Shown one piece after another: positions 35,941 to 45,426 of a stretch of 64,000 bases of DNA (position 1 is the stretch's first letter; every line of letters begins with the position of its first letter). The stretch lies in contig NZ_CP009920.1 in NCBI RefSeq assembly GCF_000832985.1, positions 2,066,001-2,130,000 on the forward strand, written 5' to 3'. The notes under the pieces were generated by a model. The model worked only from the letters and a program-made list of their open reading frames with translations, was not told the DNA's origin and did not search any database. The DNA is from Priestia megaterium NBRC 15308 = ATCC 14581 (GTDB lineage: Bacteria > Bacillota > Bacilli > Bacillales > Bacillaceae_H). The position numbers were made by a program, and so were the translations under genes.

Positions 35941-37910
35941 GATCTTCTACCTCCATCTAAGTACTCATCAATTGCTTGTTTAAGCCGTTCTTCAGCTTCA
36001 TCCAAACTAATGTCTTGAAGCTGAGTAGCAGCATTCGTTAAGTGGCCTCCGCCTTGGAGACTTTCCATAATAACTTGTACATTGATATCTCCAAGCGATC
36101 TAGCACTAATACCAATTAGATTATCCCGCCGCTTAGAAATAACAAATGAAGCAACCACTCCGCTGATTGAAAGCAGCGTATCTGCAGCTTGCGCAATTAA
36201 CACTTGATCATACATTTTGTTTGGTTCAGCTCTTGAAATGGCAATACCTGCTGTATAAATCTCTGCATGTTCAATAAAGCGTGCTCGCTGTACATATTGC
36301 GTGATATCTTCTTTTAAAAACTTTTGAACAAGAACCGTATCTGCGCCTTGAGAACGTAAAAAAGACGCTGCATCAAACGTACGAGATCCCGTCCGTAATG
36401 TAAAGCTTTTTGTATCGACAATAATACCGGCTAAAAGTGCTGTTGCTTCTAGCATATCAATTTTAAATCGTTTTGGCTGGTATTCAAGAAGCTCAGTAAC
36501 GAGTTCAGCTGTCGAGGAAGCATATGGCTCCATATAGACAAGAAGAGGATCTTCGATAAAGTCTTCTCCTCGTCTATGATGATCAATGACCACGACATTT
36601 TCAATACGATTTAACAACCTTTCTTCAATAACGAGCGATGGCTTATGCGTATCTACTACTACTAAAAGAGTATCATCACTCACAAGATTCAAGGCTTCTT
36701 CAGGCGTAATAAATCGCTCCCACAGGCCTTCTTTCTTTTTAATCTCTTCTAGCATTCGCTGAACACCTGTATCGATATGATCAGGATCCAATACGATAAA
36801 ACCGTCTTTCTGGTTTACTTGCGCTACTTTTAATATCCCAATAGCAGCTCCCACAGCATCCATATCCGGGTATTTATGACCCATGATAATCACTTTTCCA
36901 CTCTCTGTAATGAGCTCTTTCAACGCGTGAGAAATAACTCTTGCACGCACGCGCGTCCGTTTTTCCATTGGGTTTGTCTTGCCCCCAAAGAATTTCACTT
37001 TTCCATTTGGCTGTTTAATGGCTACTTGATCTCCGCCTCGACCTAAGGCTAAATCCAAGCTAGATTGAGCTAAAGCACCCAGCTCAGGTAAATCAGCAGC
37101 ACTAGCTCCGATACCAATGCTTAATGTAAGCGGTATATTTTGTTTAGACGTCTCTTCTCGAACTTGGTCTAAGATAGAAAATTTACTTCGCTCTAAATGA
37201 ATTAAGATTTGTTCATTCATAATCGCAATAAATTTCTCAGAAGACGTACGTTTAATAAAAATACCGTATTCTTGAGCCCAGCTATTTAACATAGAAGTTA
37301 CTTGGCTATTCAAGTTACTTTTAACTTGATCATCCATTCCTTGCGTTAGTTCGTCATAATTATCTAAAAAGATAATGCCTAAACTTGTTCGTTCTTCTTC
37401 ATACAACTTTTCGATTTCTATTTGCTCTGTAATATCAAAGAAGTACAGTAAGCGCTCGTCTCGTTTAATCACCACTTTGAATTTCCGATCATGCAACGTG
37501 ACAACTTCTGTTTCCACTTCTTGTTTGATCAGTGGAATAATACTTTCGGCTACATCGTATAATGATCTTCCCACTAGTGTGTCTTCACCGAGACAAGATG
37601 CTAGAAAAGGATTGGTCCATTCAATTTGATATTCATCATTAAACAGCATAATCCCAATCGGCATTTCCATTAATGCCTCTTCGCCTACTTTTTTCAGCCG
37701 ATGAGACAGCATTGAAATATAGGTTTCAAACTCATCGGACAGCATTCGCTCCATTCTCATGTATAGAAAAAGACAGGCTAATAGTAATATAAAGCCTATC
37801 ATTCCTATGATCCAATTATGATAGGTCACGATACCTACTAAAATCAGAGCTATACTATACAATGAGTAAAATGGATAGCGAATGACGTTCTTTTTTGTAA
37901 AGACAGGCAT
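35937..37910 (-). CDS. gdpP: Cyclic-di-AMP phosphodiesterase
   Basis: A 657-residue membrane enzyme that linearises c-di-AMP to pApA, tying it to potassium balance and wall stress. Two N-terminal helices (about 12-50) are followed by a PAS-like domain (about 80-155), a degenerate GGDEF domain (about 170-300), a DHH domain with [20 protein letters not shown] and VIDHHRRG, and a DHHA1 domain with [14 protein letters not shown]. Length equals that of B. subtilis YybT. GGAGCTGAAATGG precedes the ATG. It is coupled to rplI. Confidence 0.97.
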   Translation of the reverse strand: MPVFTKKNVIRYPFYSLYSIALILVGIVTYHNWIIGMIGFILLLACLFLYMRMERMLSDEFETYISMLSHRLKKVGEEALMEMPIGIMLFNDEYQIEWTNPFLASCLGEDTLVGRSLYDVAESIIPLIKQEVETEVVTLHDRKFKVVIKRDERLLYFFDITEQIEIEKLYEEERTSLGIIFLDNYDELTQGMDDQVKSNLNSQVTSMLNSWAQEYGIFIKRTSSEKFIAIMNEQILIHLERSKFSILDQVREETSKQNIPLTLSIGIGASAADLPELGALAQSSLDLALGRGGDQVAIKQPNGKVKFFGGKTNPMEKRTRVRARVISHALKELITESGKVIIMGHKYPDMDAVGAAIGILKVAQVNQKDGFIVLDPDHIDTGVQRMLEEIKKKEGLWERFITPEEALNLVSDDTLLVVVDTHKPSLVIEERLLNRIENVVVIDHHRRGEDFIEDPLLVYMEPYASSTAELVTELLEYQPKRFKIDMLEATALLAGIIVDTKSFTLRTGSRTFDAASFLRSQGADTVLVQKFLKEDITQYVQRARFIEHAEIYTAGIAISRAEPNKMYDQVLIAQAADTLLSISGVVASFVISKRRDNLIGISARSLGDINVQVIMESLQGGGHLTNAATQLQDISLDEAEERLKQAIDEYLDGGRRS

Positions 37911-37946
37911 CCATTTCAGCTCCTACTTTTTTAAGTTCCACAATAT

Positions 37947-38891
37947 CTACTTTTTTGTGTCTAATTGTTTTCTTAAATTAAATCCTAAATCAATTATACC
38001 TAAGATGCGCACAATTTGAAGGATAATTGGAATAATTAATGCTAAAATTGTTACAACAATTGGAATTGCTTTGGCATACCCTTTTTGATGTGAGAAATAG
38101 AAAATAAAAGAGATCCCTTGTAACACGACTAGCATTTGCAGTCCCATCACGATGTTGATAATAGCTACGTACATAAATGTACCTTGTTCAATATTAAAAG
38201 ATGGGAAGGATAAAATTAATGCAATCAAATAATACCATAGAATACTTTTAGGAAGTTTAAATTCACGAAAAGGCGGGAATGCTTGCACCTCATAACCTGT
38301 TCTTTTAAGAATAGGCGTAGCAATAAGCTGAGAGAAAAAGGCCAGAATAACTCCGCCCATAACAATTAATAGAGGCCACAGATTTTTAAACATATCAAAT
38401 GCATCTCTCATTTGGTCAATTTGAGATTCCTTAACGTCTTGTCCTAAACTTTTCATCATTTCAATACTTTGATTAATCGATTGATCTAAAGCATTATTTA
38501 TTTGCTCCATTAGATTAACATTAAAAACGATATTTGCTCCTACGAACAATAAAAGTAAACCTAAACTAAATGCAACCGTGCCGCCTAGTAAAATGGTATA
38601 CCTTTTTTGTTTTTGTCGGTAAAGCATTCCTATTGCTAATCCACCAATACCAAATACAAATGTAAAAGGAAGAGTCAACACATTTCCAAATAACAAAGTC
38701 AATAACAACCCTACTACTAAAAATAATATTGCCTTTTTCCACCCATGACGAACGGTATACACAATAAATGGAACAGCTAGCGCTAGTTGAAAAATGGTTC
38801 CCACAACAGGTATGTATAGTGAAAAAAGCAACAGCGCCACAAACAGCGCTAAAAGAGCTGCTCCTTCTGTAATATATCGAATTCCTTTCAC
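37947..38891 (-). CDS. yybS: YybS-family membrane protein (DUF2232)
   Basis: A 314-residue protein with about eight membrane helices and an amphipathic central segment (INNALDQSINQSIEMMKSLG). DUF2232 proteins sit upstream of gdpP throughout Bacilli; their function is not established. Start is GTG 38891 behind AACGAGGTGAAG. It is 36 bases from gdpP, so one operon is likely. Confidence 0.9.
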   Translation of the reverse strand: MKGIRYITEGAALLALFVALLLFSLYIPVVGTIFQLALAVPFIVYTVRHGWKKAILFLVVGLLLTLLFGNVLTLPFTFVFGIGGLAIGMLYRQKQKRYTILLGGTVAFSLGLLLLFVGANIVFNVNLMEQINNALDQSINQSIEMMKSLGQDVKESQIDQMRDAFDMFKNLWPLLIVMGGVILAFFSQLIATPILKRTGYEVQAFPPFREFKLPKSILWYYLIALILSFPSFNIEQGTFMYVAIINIVMGLQMLVVLQGISFIFYFSHQKGYAKAIPIVVTILALIIPIILQIVRILGIIDLGFNLRKQLDTKK

Positions 38892-38981
38892 AACTTCACC
38901 TCGTTGATATAGACTATTATTTATTTTATCGATTCAGTTCATAAGAAGCAACTATTTGACAAAAGAGCACCTATGTAATGT

Positions 38982-39019
38982 AAAAAGAGGCAGTAAGGGA
39001 ATCCTTACTGCCTCTTTTT
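38982..39019 (-). terminator. Terminator of the rpsF-ssbA-rpsR operon
   Basis: Perfect 17-bp arms AAAAAGAGGCAGTAAGG (38982-38998) and complement (39003-39019) around a four-base loop, behind rpsR. Confidence 0.94.
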
Positions 39020-39029
39020 GTACCGTTCA

Positions 39030-39269
39030 TTATTCACCAGAAACATATGGTAATAATGCCATTTGACGAGCGCGTTTGATAGCGATCGTTAATTTACGTT
39101 GGTATTTAGCGCTTGTTCCAGTTACACGACGAGGTAAAATTTTACCACGCTCTGAAACGAATTTTTTAAGCATATCTACATCTTTGTAATCGATGTGAGT
39201 GATGCCGTTTGCTGTGAAGAAACAAACTTTACGACGTCTGTTGCGTCCACCTTTACGTCCACCTGCCAT
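39030..39269 (-). CDS. rpsR: 30S ribosomal protein S18
   Basis: A 79-residue basic protein that pairs with S6 on the 30S platform. [17 protein letters not shown] and [20 protein letters not shown] are the conserved core; one Cys remains near the N-terminus. It is the third gene of rpsF-ssbA-rpsR, followed by a strong terminator. Confidence 0.98.
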   Translation of the reverse strand: MAGGRKGGRNRRRKVCFFTANGITHIDYKDVDMLKKFVSERGKILPRRVTGTSAKYQRKLTIAIKRARQMALLPYVSGE

Positions 39270-39335
39270 TTTGATACGCCTCCTTCCGCTTAAAAGTTTC
39301 TATAAAATTTTATACTCCGGATAATCTACTGCGAA

Positions 39336-39836
39336 TTAAAACGGTAAATCGTCATCTGAAATGTCAATTGTCTCGCCATTATTTGCAAATGGATCATCAT
39401 CAACGCGAGTATAACCTTGATTACCTGAGTTACGGTTCTGATTATCTCCAAATGGAGAGCCTTGTCCAGATCCTCCAGTGTTAGCAAAGTTACTGCGTTG
39501 CGTATCCCCACCGCCACTTTTCGGCTCTAAAAATTGCACACTTTCCGCTACAACTTCCGTTACGTATACGCGACGACCGTCTTGTCCTTCGTAACTGCGA
39601 GATTGTAGTCGACCATCAACACCAGCTAAACTTCCTTTTTTAAGGAAATTGGCTGCATTTTCAGCCTGACGACGCCATACAACACAGTTGATGAAGTCAG
39701 CTTCACGTTCACCTTGCTGATTTGTAAATGTGCGGTTTACCGCTAAAGTGAATGTTGCAACCGCTGCTCCACTCGGGGTATAACGTAATTCAGGATCTTT
39801 GGTTAAGCGTCCTACGAGAATTACGCGATTCATCAT
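39336..39836 (-). CDS. ssbA: Single-stranded DNA-binding protein
   Basis: A 166-residue protein: an OB fold (about 1-105) starting [21 protein letters not shown], a flexible Gly/Asn/Gln-rich linker and the acidic tip DISDDDLPF that recruits replication and repair partners. I start at ATG 39836 since AAGGAGTGGTTCTG precedes it; a GTG at 39845 lies inside that ribosome site. The gene is in the classical S6-SSB-S18 operon. Confidence 0.97.
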   Translation of the reverse strand: MMNRVILVGRLTKDPELRYTPSGAAVATFTLAVNRTFTNQQGEREADFINCVVWRRQAENAANFLKKGSLAGVDGRLQSRSYEGQDGRRVYVTEVVAESVQFLEPKSGGGDTQRSNFANTGGSGQGSPFGDNQNRNSGNQGYTRVDDDPFANNGETIDISDDDLPF

Positions 39837-39884
39837 CAGAACCACTCCTTAAGGAAATAAAACCCAATTTATTTAAACGTTTAA

Positions 39885-40172
39885 TTATGCTTCTTGTTTA
39901 ACAACGATATGACGGATAATGTCTTCGTTGATTTTCGCAAGACGATCAAATTCAGAAACTGCTTCTGAAGTAGCCGCCACGTCAAGAATCATGTAGTAAC
40001 CGTCACGGAAATCATTGATTTCGTATGCTAAACGACGTTTACCCCATTCTTTAACATTTGCGATTTCAGCACCATTATCAGTTAATACGCCGTTAAAGCG
40101 CTCAACTAATGCTTTCTTTGCTTCGTCATCAATGCTTGGACGGATGATGTACATTACTTCATACTTTCTCAT
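39885..40172 (-). CDS. rpsF: 30S ribosomal protein S6
   Basis: A 95-residue protein starting [20 protein letters not shown] that dimerises with S18 on 16S rRNA. ATG 40172 follows AAAAGGAGGTGACAGTG; the frame is open further upstream but without a ribosome site. The leader carries a structure resembling the S6:S18 autoregulatory site. Confidence 0.98.
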   Translation of the reverse strand: MRKYEVMYIIRPSIDDEAKKALVERFNGVLTDNGAEIANVKEWGKRRLAYEINDFRDGYYMILDVAATSEAVSEFDRLAKINEDIIRHIVVKQEA

Positions 40173-40175
40173 CAC

Positions 40176-40220
40176 TGTCACCTCCTTTTGGTCTAACGGC
40201 CCGAAACGGGCAAGGAGCAA
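40176..40220 (-). promoter_or_regulatory. Candidate S6:S18 ribosomal-protein leader
   Basis: On the minus strand GCCCG-ttt-CGGGC (40211-40199) is followed by CCGTTAGACC just before the rpsF ribosome site. The known S6:S18 mRNA motif presents an unpaired CCG next to such a hairpin to bind the S6:S18 pair and shut off translation. A -10 TATAAT lies at 40249-40244. Confidence 0.5.
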
Positions 40221-40321
40221 TAAAATATTACTCACGAATTAAAATTATAGCATACTACCATAGGCAAAGCAATACGCATTGCGGGCTGTTTCGTAAATAT
40301 ATGCTAATATTTTCGCCAACG

Positions 40322-40357
40322 ACAAAAGCCGAAAGAAGATATCTCCTTTCGGGTTTT
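40322..40357 (-). terminator. ychF terminator
   Basis: AAAACCCGAAAG and CTTTCGGCTTTT on the minus strand (one mismatch), five bases behind the ychF stop. Confidence 0.85.
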
Positions 40358-40361
40358 AGTC

Positions 40362-41462
40362 TTATACGTTAAAGCGGAAATGCATAACGTCTCCGTCTTT
40401 TACGATGTATTCTTTTCCTTCTAAACGTACTTTTCCAGCTTCACGAGCTGCTCCCATTGTTTTGGCAGCTAATAAATCCTCATATGACACCGTTTCTGCG
40501 CGAATAAATCCGCGTTCAAAATCTGTATGAATAATACCTGCACACTCAGGAGCTTTCATACCTTGTGTGAACGTCCATGCGCGTACTTCTTGCTCACCAG
40601 CTGTAAAGTAAGTAGCTAATCCAAGTAAGTCGTACGCTGCACGTACAAGCTGATCTAGACCTGACTGTTCGATGCCTAGTTCTTCAAGGAACATTGCTTT
40701 TTCTTCTCCTTCAAGCTCAGCAATTTCAGATTCAATGCGTGCACAAACAACAATCACTTCTGCACCTTCACTTGCCGCATACTCGCGCACTTTTGCTACA
40801 TATTCGTTAGCAGATGCATCGGCTACTTCATCTTCAGAAACGTTTGCTACATAAAGAATAGGTTTGATTGTTAGCAAGTGAAATTGTTTTACTAATTTCA
40901 TTTGCTCTTCTGTAAATGATACAGCACGAGCTGGCTGATCACTTTCAAATGCATTCTTTAGTTTCTCGAGAATTTCGTATTCATACATTGCTTCTTTATC
41001 TTTTTGTTTAGCCATCTTTTGAACACGGCCAATACGCTTCTCTACCGTTTCTAAATCGGCTAAAATTAACTCTAAATTAATTGTTTCAATATCTGAAATA
41101 GGATCTACTTTTCCTGAAACGTGCGTGATGTTTTCATCTTCAAAGCAACGCACAACGTGACAAATCGCATCTACTTCTCGAATATGAGATAAGAATTTAT
41201 TTCCCAGTCCTTCACCTTTACTAGCACCCTTTACGATTCCAGCGATATCTGTAAATTCAAATGCTGTTGGAATTGTTTTTTTAGGTTTTACAAGCTCTGT
41301 AAGTTTTTGAAGACGATGATCAGGTACTTCTACAATACCTACGTTAGGATCAATCGTACAGAAAGGATAGTTCGCAGATTCTGCGCCCGCTTGTGTAATT
41401 GCATTAAATAATGTTGATTTTCCAACGTTAGGAAGACCAACAATTCCAGCTGTTAAAGCCAT
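40362..41462 (-). CDS. ychF: Redox-regulated ATPase YchF
   Basis: A 366-residue Obg-family P-loop protein that binds ATP in preference to GTP and associates with ribosomes. Walker A is GLPNVGKSTLFNA (8-20), switch elements FTDIAGIVKGASKGEGLGN follow, the NKxD position is VANVSE, and a TGS domain forms the last 85 residues. ATG 41462 is placed nine bases from GGAG; a GTG at 41474 falls in the ribosome site. B. subtilis name is YyaF. Confidence 0.96.
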   Translation of the reverse strand: MALTAGIVGLPNVGKSTLFNAITQAGAESANYPFCTIDPNVGIVEVPDHRLQKLTELVKPKKTIPTAFEFTDIAGIVKGASKGEGLGNKFLSHIREVDAICHVVRCFEDENITHVSGKVDPISDIETINLELILADLETVEKRIGRVQKMAKQKDKEAMYEYEILEKLKNAFESDQPARAVSFTEEQMKLVKQFHLLTIKPILYVANVSEDEVADASANEYVAKVREYAASEGAEVIVVCARIESEIAELEGEEKAMFLEELGIEQSGLDQLVRAAYDLLGLATYFTAGEQEVRAWTFTQGMKAPECAGIIHTDFERGFIRAETVSYEDLLAAKTMGAAREAGKVRLEGKEYIVKDGDVMHFRFNV

Positions 41463-41613
41463 ATATTTATTCACTCCTCTTTATATATCCGAAACAAGTT
41501 AACCTGTCACAATTATAGTGAGTCAACTTTTGAAATACAAGTTTAATAAAGAACCTTTAGTCGCACCGTTAAGATGCTTCATTTTGTCCCACCTTACAGT
41601 ATAAGGCATAAAC

Positions 41614-41643
41614 ATAGAAAATGCATGAGGTTATTCCTCATGC
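41614..41643 (-). terminator. Hairpin terminator behind DUF951 gene
   Basis: GCATGAGG, loop TTATT, CCTCATGC (41623-41643), overlapping the stop codon; TTTTC follows on the minus strand. Confidence 0.65.
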
Positions 41644-41828
41644 TTTACAAGAATTTTTTTCATTTTACGTGCAAAATCACGTCTTGGAATCATTACGCTG
41701 TGGCCGCAGCCTTCACATTTAATACGGATATCCATTCCCATTCGAATGATTTTCCATTCATTTGTACCGCAAGGATGAGGTTTTTTCATTTCCACAACGT
41801 CATTTAAACCAAATTCTTTTTCCGTCAT
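41631..41828 (-). CDS. DUF951 family small protein
   Basis: A 65-residue protein with KKPHPCGTNEWKIIRMGMDI and IKCEGCGHSVMIPR. The three cysteines (one Cys-Gly, one CxxC) suggest a zinc-binding RNA-protein fold. DUF951 is widespread in Firmicutes; no function is established. It lies 14 bases behind the MscS gene. GGAGGAGAGAG precedes the ATG. Confidence 0.92.
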   Translation of the reverse strand: MTEKEFGLNDVVEMKKPHPCGTNEWKIIRMGMDIRIKCEGCGHSVMIPRRDFARKMKKILVKHEE

Positions 41829-41842
41829 CAGCTCTCTCCTCC

Positions 41843-42736
41843 TTATTTCCCTTTCAACGTCGACGAATGCTGTGCTTCTTCTGTACGATTATACATAACC
41901 ATACGAGGAAATGGAACTTCAATACCATGTTCATTTAACCTTGTACGCACTTCTTTACGAATCATACGAGAAATATGGAAATGTCTCATTGGTTTTACTT
42001 CGCTTGTAATCCTCATTGTGACTTCAGTTGCATGGATATTTTGAACCCCCAGCAATTCAGGCGTTTTAACCATATCTTCATAGCGGCTTGGCAATTCTTC
42101 TAAGAGCTCTAAAATCACTTTTTCTGCTTTTTGTATGTTTTCTTCATAAGAAATGCTTACATCAACGAAAGCTACGCTGTTATGTAACGAAAAATTAGTG
42201 ACCTCCACAATACTGCCATTGGGCAAGATATTAATTTCGCCTGTCCAACTTTTAATCTTTGTTGTTCGCAGACCAATTTCTTCTACAGTTCCCTCAAATG
42301 TTCCTACTCGAACATAATCGCCAACGGAGAACTGATCTTCAAAGATAATAAAAAATCCCGTGATGATGTCTTTCACTAAGTTTTGAGCACCAAACCCTAC
42401 CGCAAGCCCTACGATTCCAGCACCAGCTAGCAATCCTCGAACATCTACTGATAACGTTTCTAAAATCATAACTCCCGCAACGAAATAAATAGCATAAGAA
42501 AAAACGTTCTGAAGCAAACGGACCATCGTAGCTTCTCGTCGCTCAGAAATACGCAGAGGGCTATTTGTGCGAACCTCTACAAATTTATTTAACGCTTGCT
42601 TTCCAATTCGAATTAAAAACATGGAAATAAGCAGAATCAACAGAATTTTTATGAAGCCTTCTCCAATATGTGCCCACGTTTCTTCTTGAAAAAATGGTTC
42701 AAATACGTTCTTAAAAACTGACGTCAACGAATTCAT
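41843..42736 (-). CDS. Small-conductance mechanosensitive channel (MscS family)
   Basis: A 297-residue membrane protein with three helices and the pore-lining helix 3 LLAGAGIVGLAVGFGAQNLVKD (about 104-125), then the soluble beta domain with FFIIFEDQFSVGDYVRVGTFEGTVEEIGLRTTKI. Such channels open on membrane tension to release osmolytes. AGGAGC lies 13 bases before the ATG. It sits between a YkvI-like gene and the DUF951 gene. Confidence 0.93.
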   Translation of the reverse strand: MNSLTSVFKNVFEPFFQEETWAHIGEGFIKILLILLISMFLIRIGKQALNKFVEVRTNSPLRISERREATMVRLLQNVFSYAIYFVAGVMILETLSVDVRGLLAGAGIVGLAVGFGAQNLVKDIITGFFIIFEDQFSVGDYVRVGTFEGTVEEIGLRTTKIKSWTGEINILPNGSIVEVTNFSLHNSVAFVDVSISYEENIQKAEKVILELLEELPSRYEDMVKTPELLGVQNIHATEVTMRITSEVKPMRHFHISRMIRKEVRTRLNEHGIEVPFPRMVMYNRTEEAQHSSTLKGK

Positions 42737-42803
42737 ACTACATGTAGCTCCTATCGTAACATACTCTACATACGAGAAAGTTTTAATCTATTGTAGCAAG
42801 TTT

Positions 42804-43817
42804 CTACGAACTTTTGTAGCGATTTCGAAATGGATATAATAGAACGGCTGTTACTAAAAATAAATTGACGATTCCATACATTGGATACAAAACGGCAATC
42901 AAAGTAGAAAAACCTAACTTTGTAAAGGGAATCATTAAAAGTAGCCAGCAGGCTGCCAGTTTCCAAAGAGATTGCACCTTTTCAGTATGAAAACGCGCGG
43001 TTAGTCCTAAGATTCCCGATACGGCTGTTGTATAAATTGCAATGAGCAAAACAATGCTCATTAAAAACAGCATCGTATAAGGAAAGTCTTTAAGAATAGC
43101 GAATAATGGAATTTCATAAGAAGAAAGAAGGCCTGAAACTTGAATAAGCGATTCATTATAAATAAAGGAAAGCCCCCCTAATAAAAACCCGCTGCCAACA
43201 CTTGCAATATAAATCTCTTTTTTGCTTTTAATTTCCTTTCCAATTGTAGATAATACCGCGACAAGAGGAAGAATATTTAACGCCGTAAAGGTAAAAGCAG
43301 CAGGCCAATTATGCTGAAGGTGCCAATCAGTTACTCCAGGATGACGTAAAACAAATGTAAGAAGGACACCAGCTAGTCCAATCATTAAGATTGGCATAAC
43401 GAAAGAATTGATAGAAAGAAGCCCATTTAATCCTCTTGAAAAAACAAAGACGATAAAAGCACTAAGAGCGCCAATTCCCCACCAATAAGGAACATGCCAC
43501 ATTTCCAATGTCGCCCCGCCGCCCGCGATCATAATCACCGTCGTCGTAAACAAATAAAAAACGATTAAAACATCATAGGCCGCAGCCCATCTCTTTCCTA
43601 TTAATTCAATTAGTACTGGGTAAAATTGATTGGTTCGGTAGCGATAGCTGATTTGCATAATCACATTGCAAGAAATCGCAAAAATAATAGAAAATAGAAA
43701 AATAGCAAGTCCGCTTTCTTCGCCAAAAAACTGCCATAGCTCTCTCCCTGAAGCATACCCAGCGCCTATCATGGTTCCCATAATTAAGAATATCCATTTA
43801 CATCCTGCTCTCCACAT
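42804..43817 (-). CDS. YkvI-like membrane protein
   Basis: A 337-residue protein with about ten helices beginning FLIMGTMIGAGYASGRELWQFFG, a glycine-rich first helix like that of APC/LeuT-fold carriers; NILPLVAVLSTIGKEI is a second polar element. It resembles the uncharacterised YkvI family, perhaps an amino-acid carrier. GGGGGAAAATCG precedes the ATG. It is divergent from yyaC. Confidence 0.82.
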   Translation of the reverse strand: MWRAGCKWIFLIMGTMIGAGYASGRELWQFFGEESGLAIFLFSIIFAISCNVIMQISYRYRTNQFYPVLIELIGKRWAAAYDVLIVFYLFTTTVIMIAGGGATLEMWHVPYWWGIGALSAFIVFVFSRGLNGLLSINSFVMPILMIGLAGVLLTFVLRHPGVTDWHLQHNWPAAFTFTALNILPLVAVLSTIGKEIKSKKEIYIASVGSGFLLGGLSFIYNESLIQVSGLLSSYEIPLFAILKDFPYTMLFLMSIVLLIAIYTTAVSGILGLTARFHTEKVQSLWKLAACWLLLMIPFTKLGFSTLIAVLYPMYGIVNLFLVTAVLLYPFRNRYKSS

Positions 43818-43844
43818 CGATTTTCCCCCAATCCATGAAATATA

Positions 43845-43874
43845 TGTATAGAATCTTCAAAATCTTCGTATACT
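43845..43874 (+). promoter_or_regulatory. Candidate forespore (SigF/SigG) promoter of yyaC
   Basis: TGTATA (43845-43850), a 17-base spacer and GTATACT (43868-43874) resemble forespore sigma-factor hexamers and precede the yyaC start by 30 bases. YyaC is a sporulation protein, which fits. Confidence 0.4.
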
Positions 43875-43903
43875 GTTACTATTATGTATAAGGAGTGGAC
43901 CCT

Positions 43904-44524
43904 ATGAATTTAAAATCTCCCTTCTTTGAGAAGACACAACATTCAACCCGCGTATTTCATGATGAAGAATCTGCTATAAAGAAGCTGAGTACACAGTTAC
44001 TATCTTTACTTCCAGCACAGAAAGACAGACCAATTGTTTTTGTATGTATTGGAACGGACCGTTCAACTGGGGACTCATTGGGTCCATTAGTCGGAACGAA
44101 ACTGAATGAAAAAAAGGTTTCATCTTTTCACATTTTTGGAACGTTAGAAGAGCCTGTTCATGCTGTTAATTTGAAAGAAACGTTAAAACATATTCAAAAG
44201 CTTTTCCCGAATCCTTTTATTATTGGAATTGATGCTTGTTTAGGTCGTATGAAAAGCGTAGGCTCTGCATCACTTGGAATAGGACCCGTTAAACCAGGAG
44301 CAGGAGTTAATAAAGAATTGCCACCAGTCGGGGATATTCATATAACAGGGGTTGTCAATGTGAGCGGGTTTATGGAGTTTTTCGTCTTGCAAAATACGAG
44401 GCTTCACCTCGTTATGTGCATTGCCGATTTAATTGCGAAAAGCATTGAGACTGTACACAACGAACGAGAGAAAGAGTTTAATAATTCTTCGGTTTACCAA
44501 CCTGTAAGACATTATAAACAATAA
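43904..44524 (+). CDS. yyaC: Sporulation protein YyaC (DUF1256, GPR-protease-like)
   Basis: A 206-residue protein with VFVCIGTDRSTGDSLGPLVG, IIGIDACLGRMKSVG and GPVKPGAGVNKELPPVGDI, all conserved in the DUF1256 family related to spore germination protease GPR. The exact role in spores is not established. ATG 43904 follows AAGGAGTGGACCCT; the upstream GTG 43895 lies within that site. It is the only plus-strand gene between the dihydrouridine synthase and dnaA. Confidence 0.93.
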   Translation: MNLKSPFFEKTQHSTRVFHDEESAIKKLSTQLLSLLPAQKDRPIVFVCIGTDRSTGDSLGPLVGTKLNEKKVSSFHIFGTLEEPVHAVNLKETLKHIQKLFPNPFIIGIDACLGRMKSVGSASLGIGPVKPGAGVNKELPPVGDIHITGVVNVSGFMEFFVLQNTRLHLVMCIADLIAKSIETVHNEREKEFNNSSVYQPVRHYKQ

Positions 44525-44558
44525 AAAAGGTTGTCCTAAAACTAGGACAACCTTTTTT
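44523..44558. terminator. Bidirectional terminator between yyaC and parB
   Basis: GGTTGTCCTA (44529-44538) and TAGGACAACC (44543-44552), flanked by A6 and T6. Confidence 0.93.
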
Positions 44559-45426
44559 ATACAGAAGATTTGTTGGTCTGAGAAAGATCGTTAAATAATT
44601 CAAGAAGACGGTTTAAATCTTCTTTAGAGAAAAATTCGATTTCAATTTTTCCTTTTTTCTTGCTTTGTGTAATGTGAACAGAGGTACCAAAACGCTCACG
44701 AAGCTGTGTTTCACTTTGTTTTATAAATAAATCTTTATCTTTTTTAGTTTTTGATGTTTCACGTGGAACGGCTTTATTTAAGTGGGCAATATAAGCCTCT
44801 AGCTGTCTAACATTCAATTGTTCCTTGCGTATTTTTTCAACGACTTTAGGTAGAAGAGCTTTATTTTTCAAACCGACTAGCGTACGCCCGTGGCCCATAG
44901 ACAATTCATTAGTAGAAATGAGGGTTTGAATTTCCTCAGGCAACTGCAAGAGGCGAACATAGTTAGCAATATGAGGTCGGCTTTTTCCCAGTCGTGTAGC
45001 AAGTTGCTCCTGTGTCATATCGAGCTTATCCATAAGCAATTGATAAGCGGTTGCTTCTTCAATTGGTGTCAAATCTTCACGCTGTAAATTCTCCAACAAA
45101 GCTAGTTCCATCATTTGCTTTTCTGAAAAGTCTTTTATAATGACAGGAACAGTAGCAAGGTCGGCTTCTTTAGCAGCTCTAAATCGTCTTTCACCCGCTA
45201 AGATTTCATAGCCTTTAATGCTTTTGCGAGCTACAATAGGCTGTAAGATGCCATGATGTAAAATGGATTGCTTTAACTCATTAATTGCTTCTTTATTAAA
45301 CGTTTTACGTGGTTGATAGGGGTTGGGTCTGAGTTCGTGAATAGCAACTTCCTGAATTGAATCATCAGCCTGTGCATCTAAGCCTGAAAATAAGGCATTA
45401 ATTCCTTTCCCTAATCCTTTCGCCAT
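44557..45426 (-). CDS. parB: Chromosome partitioning protein ParB (Spo0J)
   Basis: A 289-residue CTP-dependent clamp that loads at parS and organises the origin. It begins MAKGLGKGINALFSG; the CTPase region holds YEILAGERRFRAAKEA and LLENLQREDLTPIEEA, the HTH is TQEQLATRLGKSRPHIANY (about 138-156), and a dimerisation tail follows. It overlaps parA by 29 bases. The gene itself contains a parS-like site at 44755. AAAGGAAGTG precedes the ATG. Confidence 0.97.
   Translation of the reverse strand: MAKGLGKGINALFSGLDAQADDSIQEVAIHELRPNPYQPRKTFNKEAINELKQSILHHGILQPIVARKSIKGYEILAGERRFRAAKEADLATVPVIIKDFSEKQMMELALLENLQREDLTPIEEATAYQLLMDKLDMTQEQLATRLGKSRPHIANYVRLLQLPEEIQTLISTNELSMGHGRTLVGLKNKALLPKVVEKIRKEQLNVRQLEAYIAHLNKAVPRETSKTKKDKDLFIKQSETQLRERFGTSVHITQSKKKGKIEIEFFSKEDLNRLLELFNDLSQTNKSSV
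44755..44770. promoter_or_regulatory. parS-like site inside parB
   Basis: TGTTTCACGTGGAACG matches parS (TGTTTCACGTGnAACA in this orientation) at 15 of 16 positions. A parS inside spo0J is also known in B. subtilis. Confidence 0.75.
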
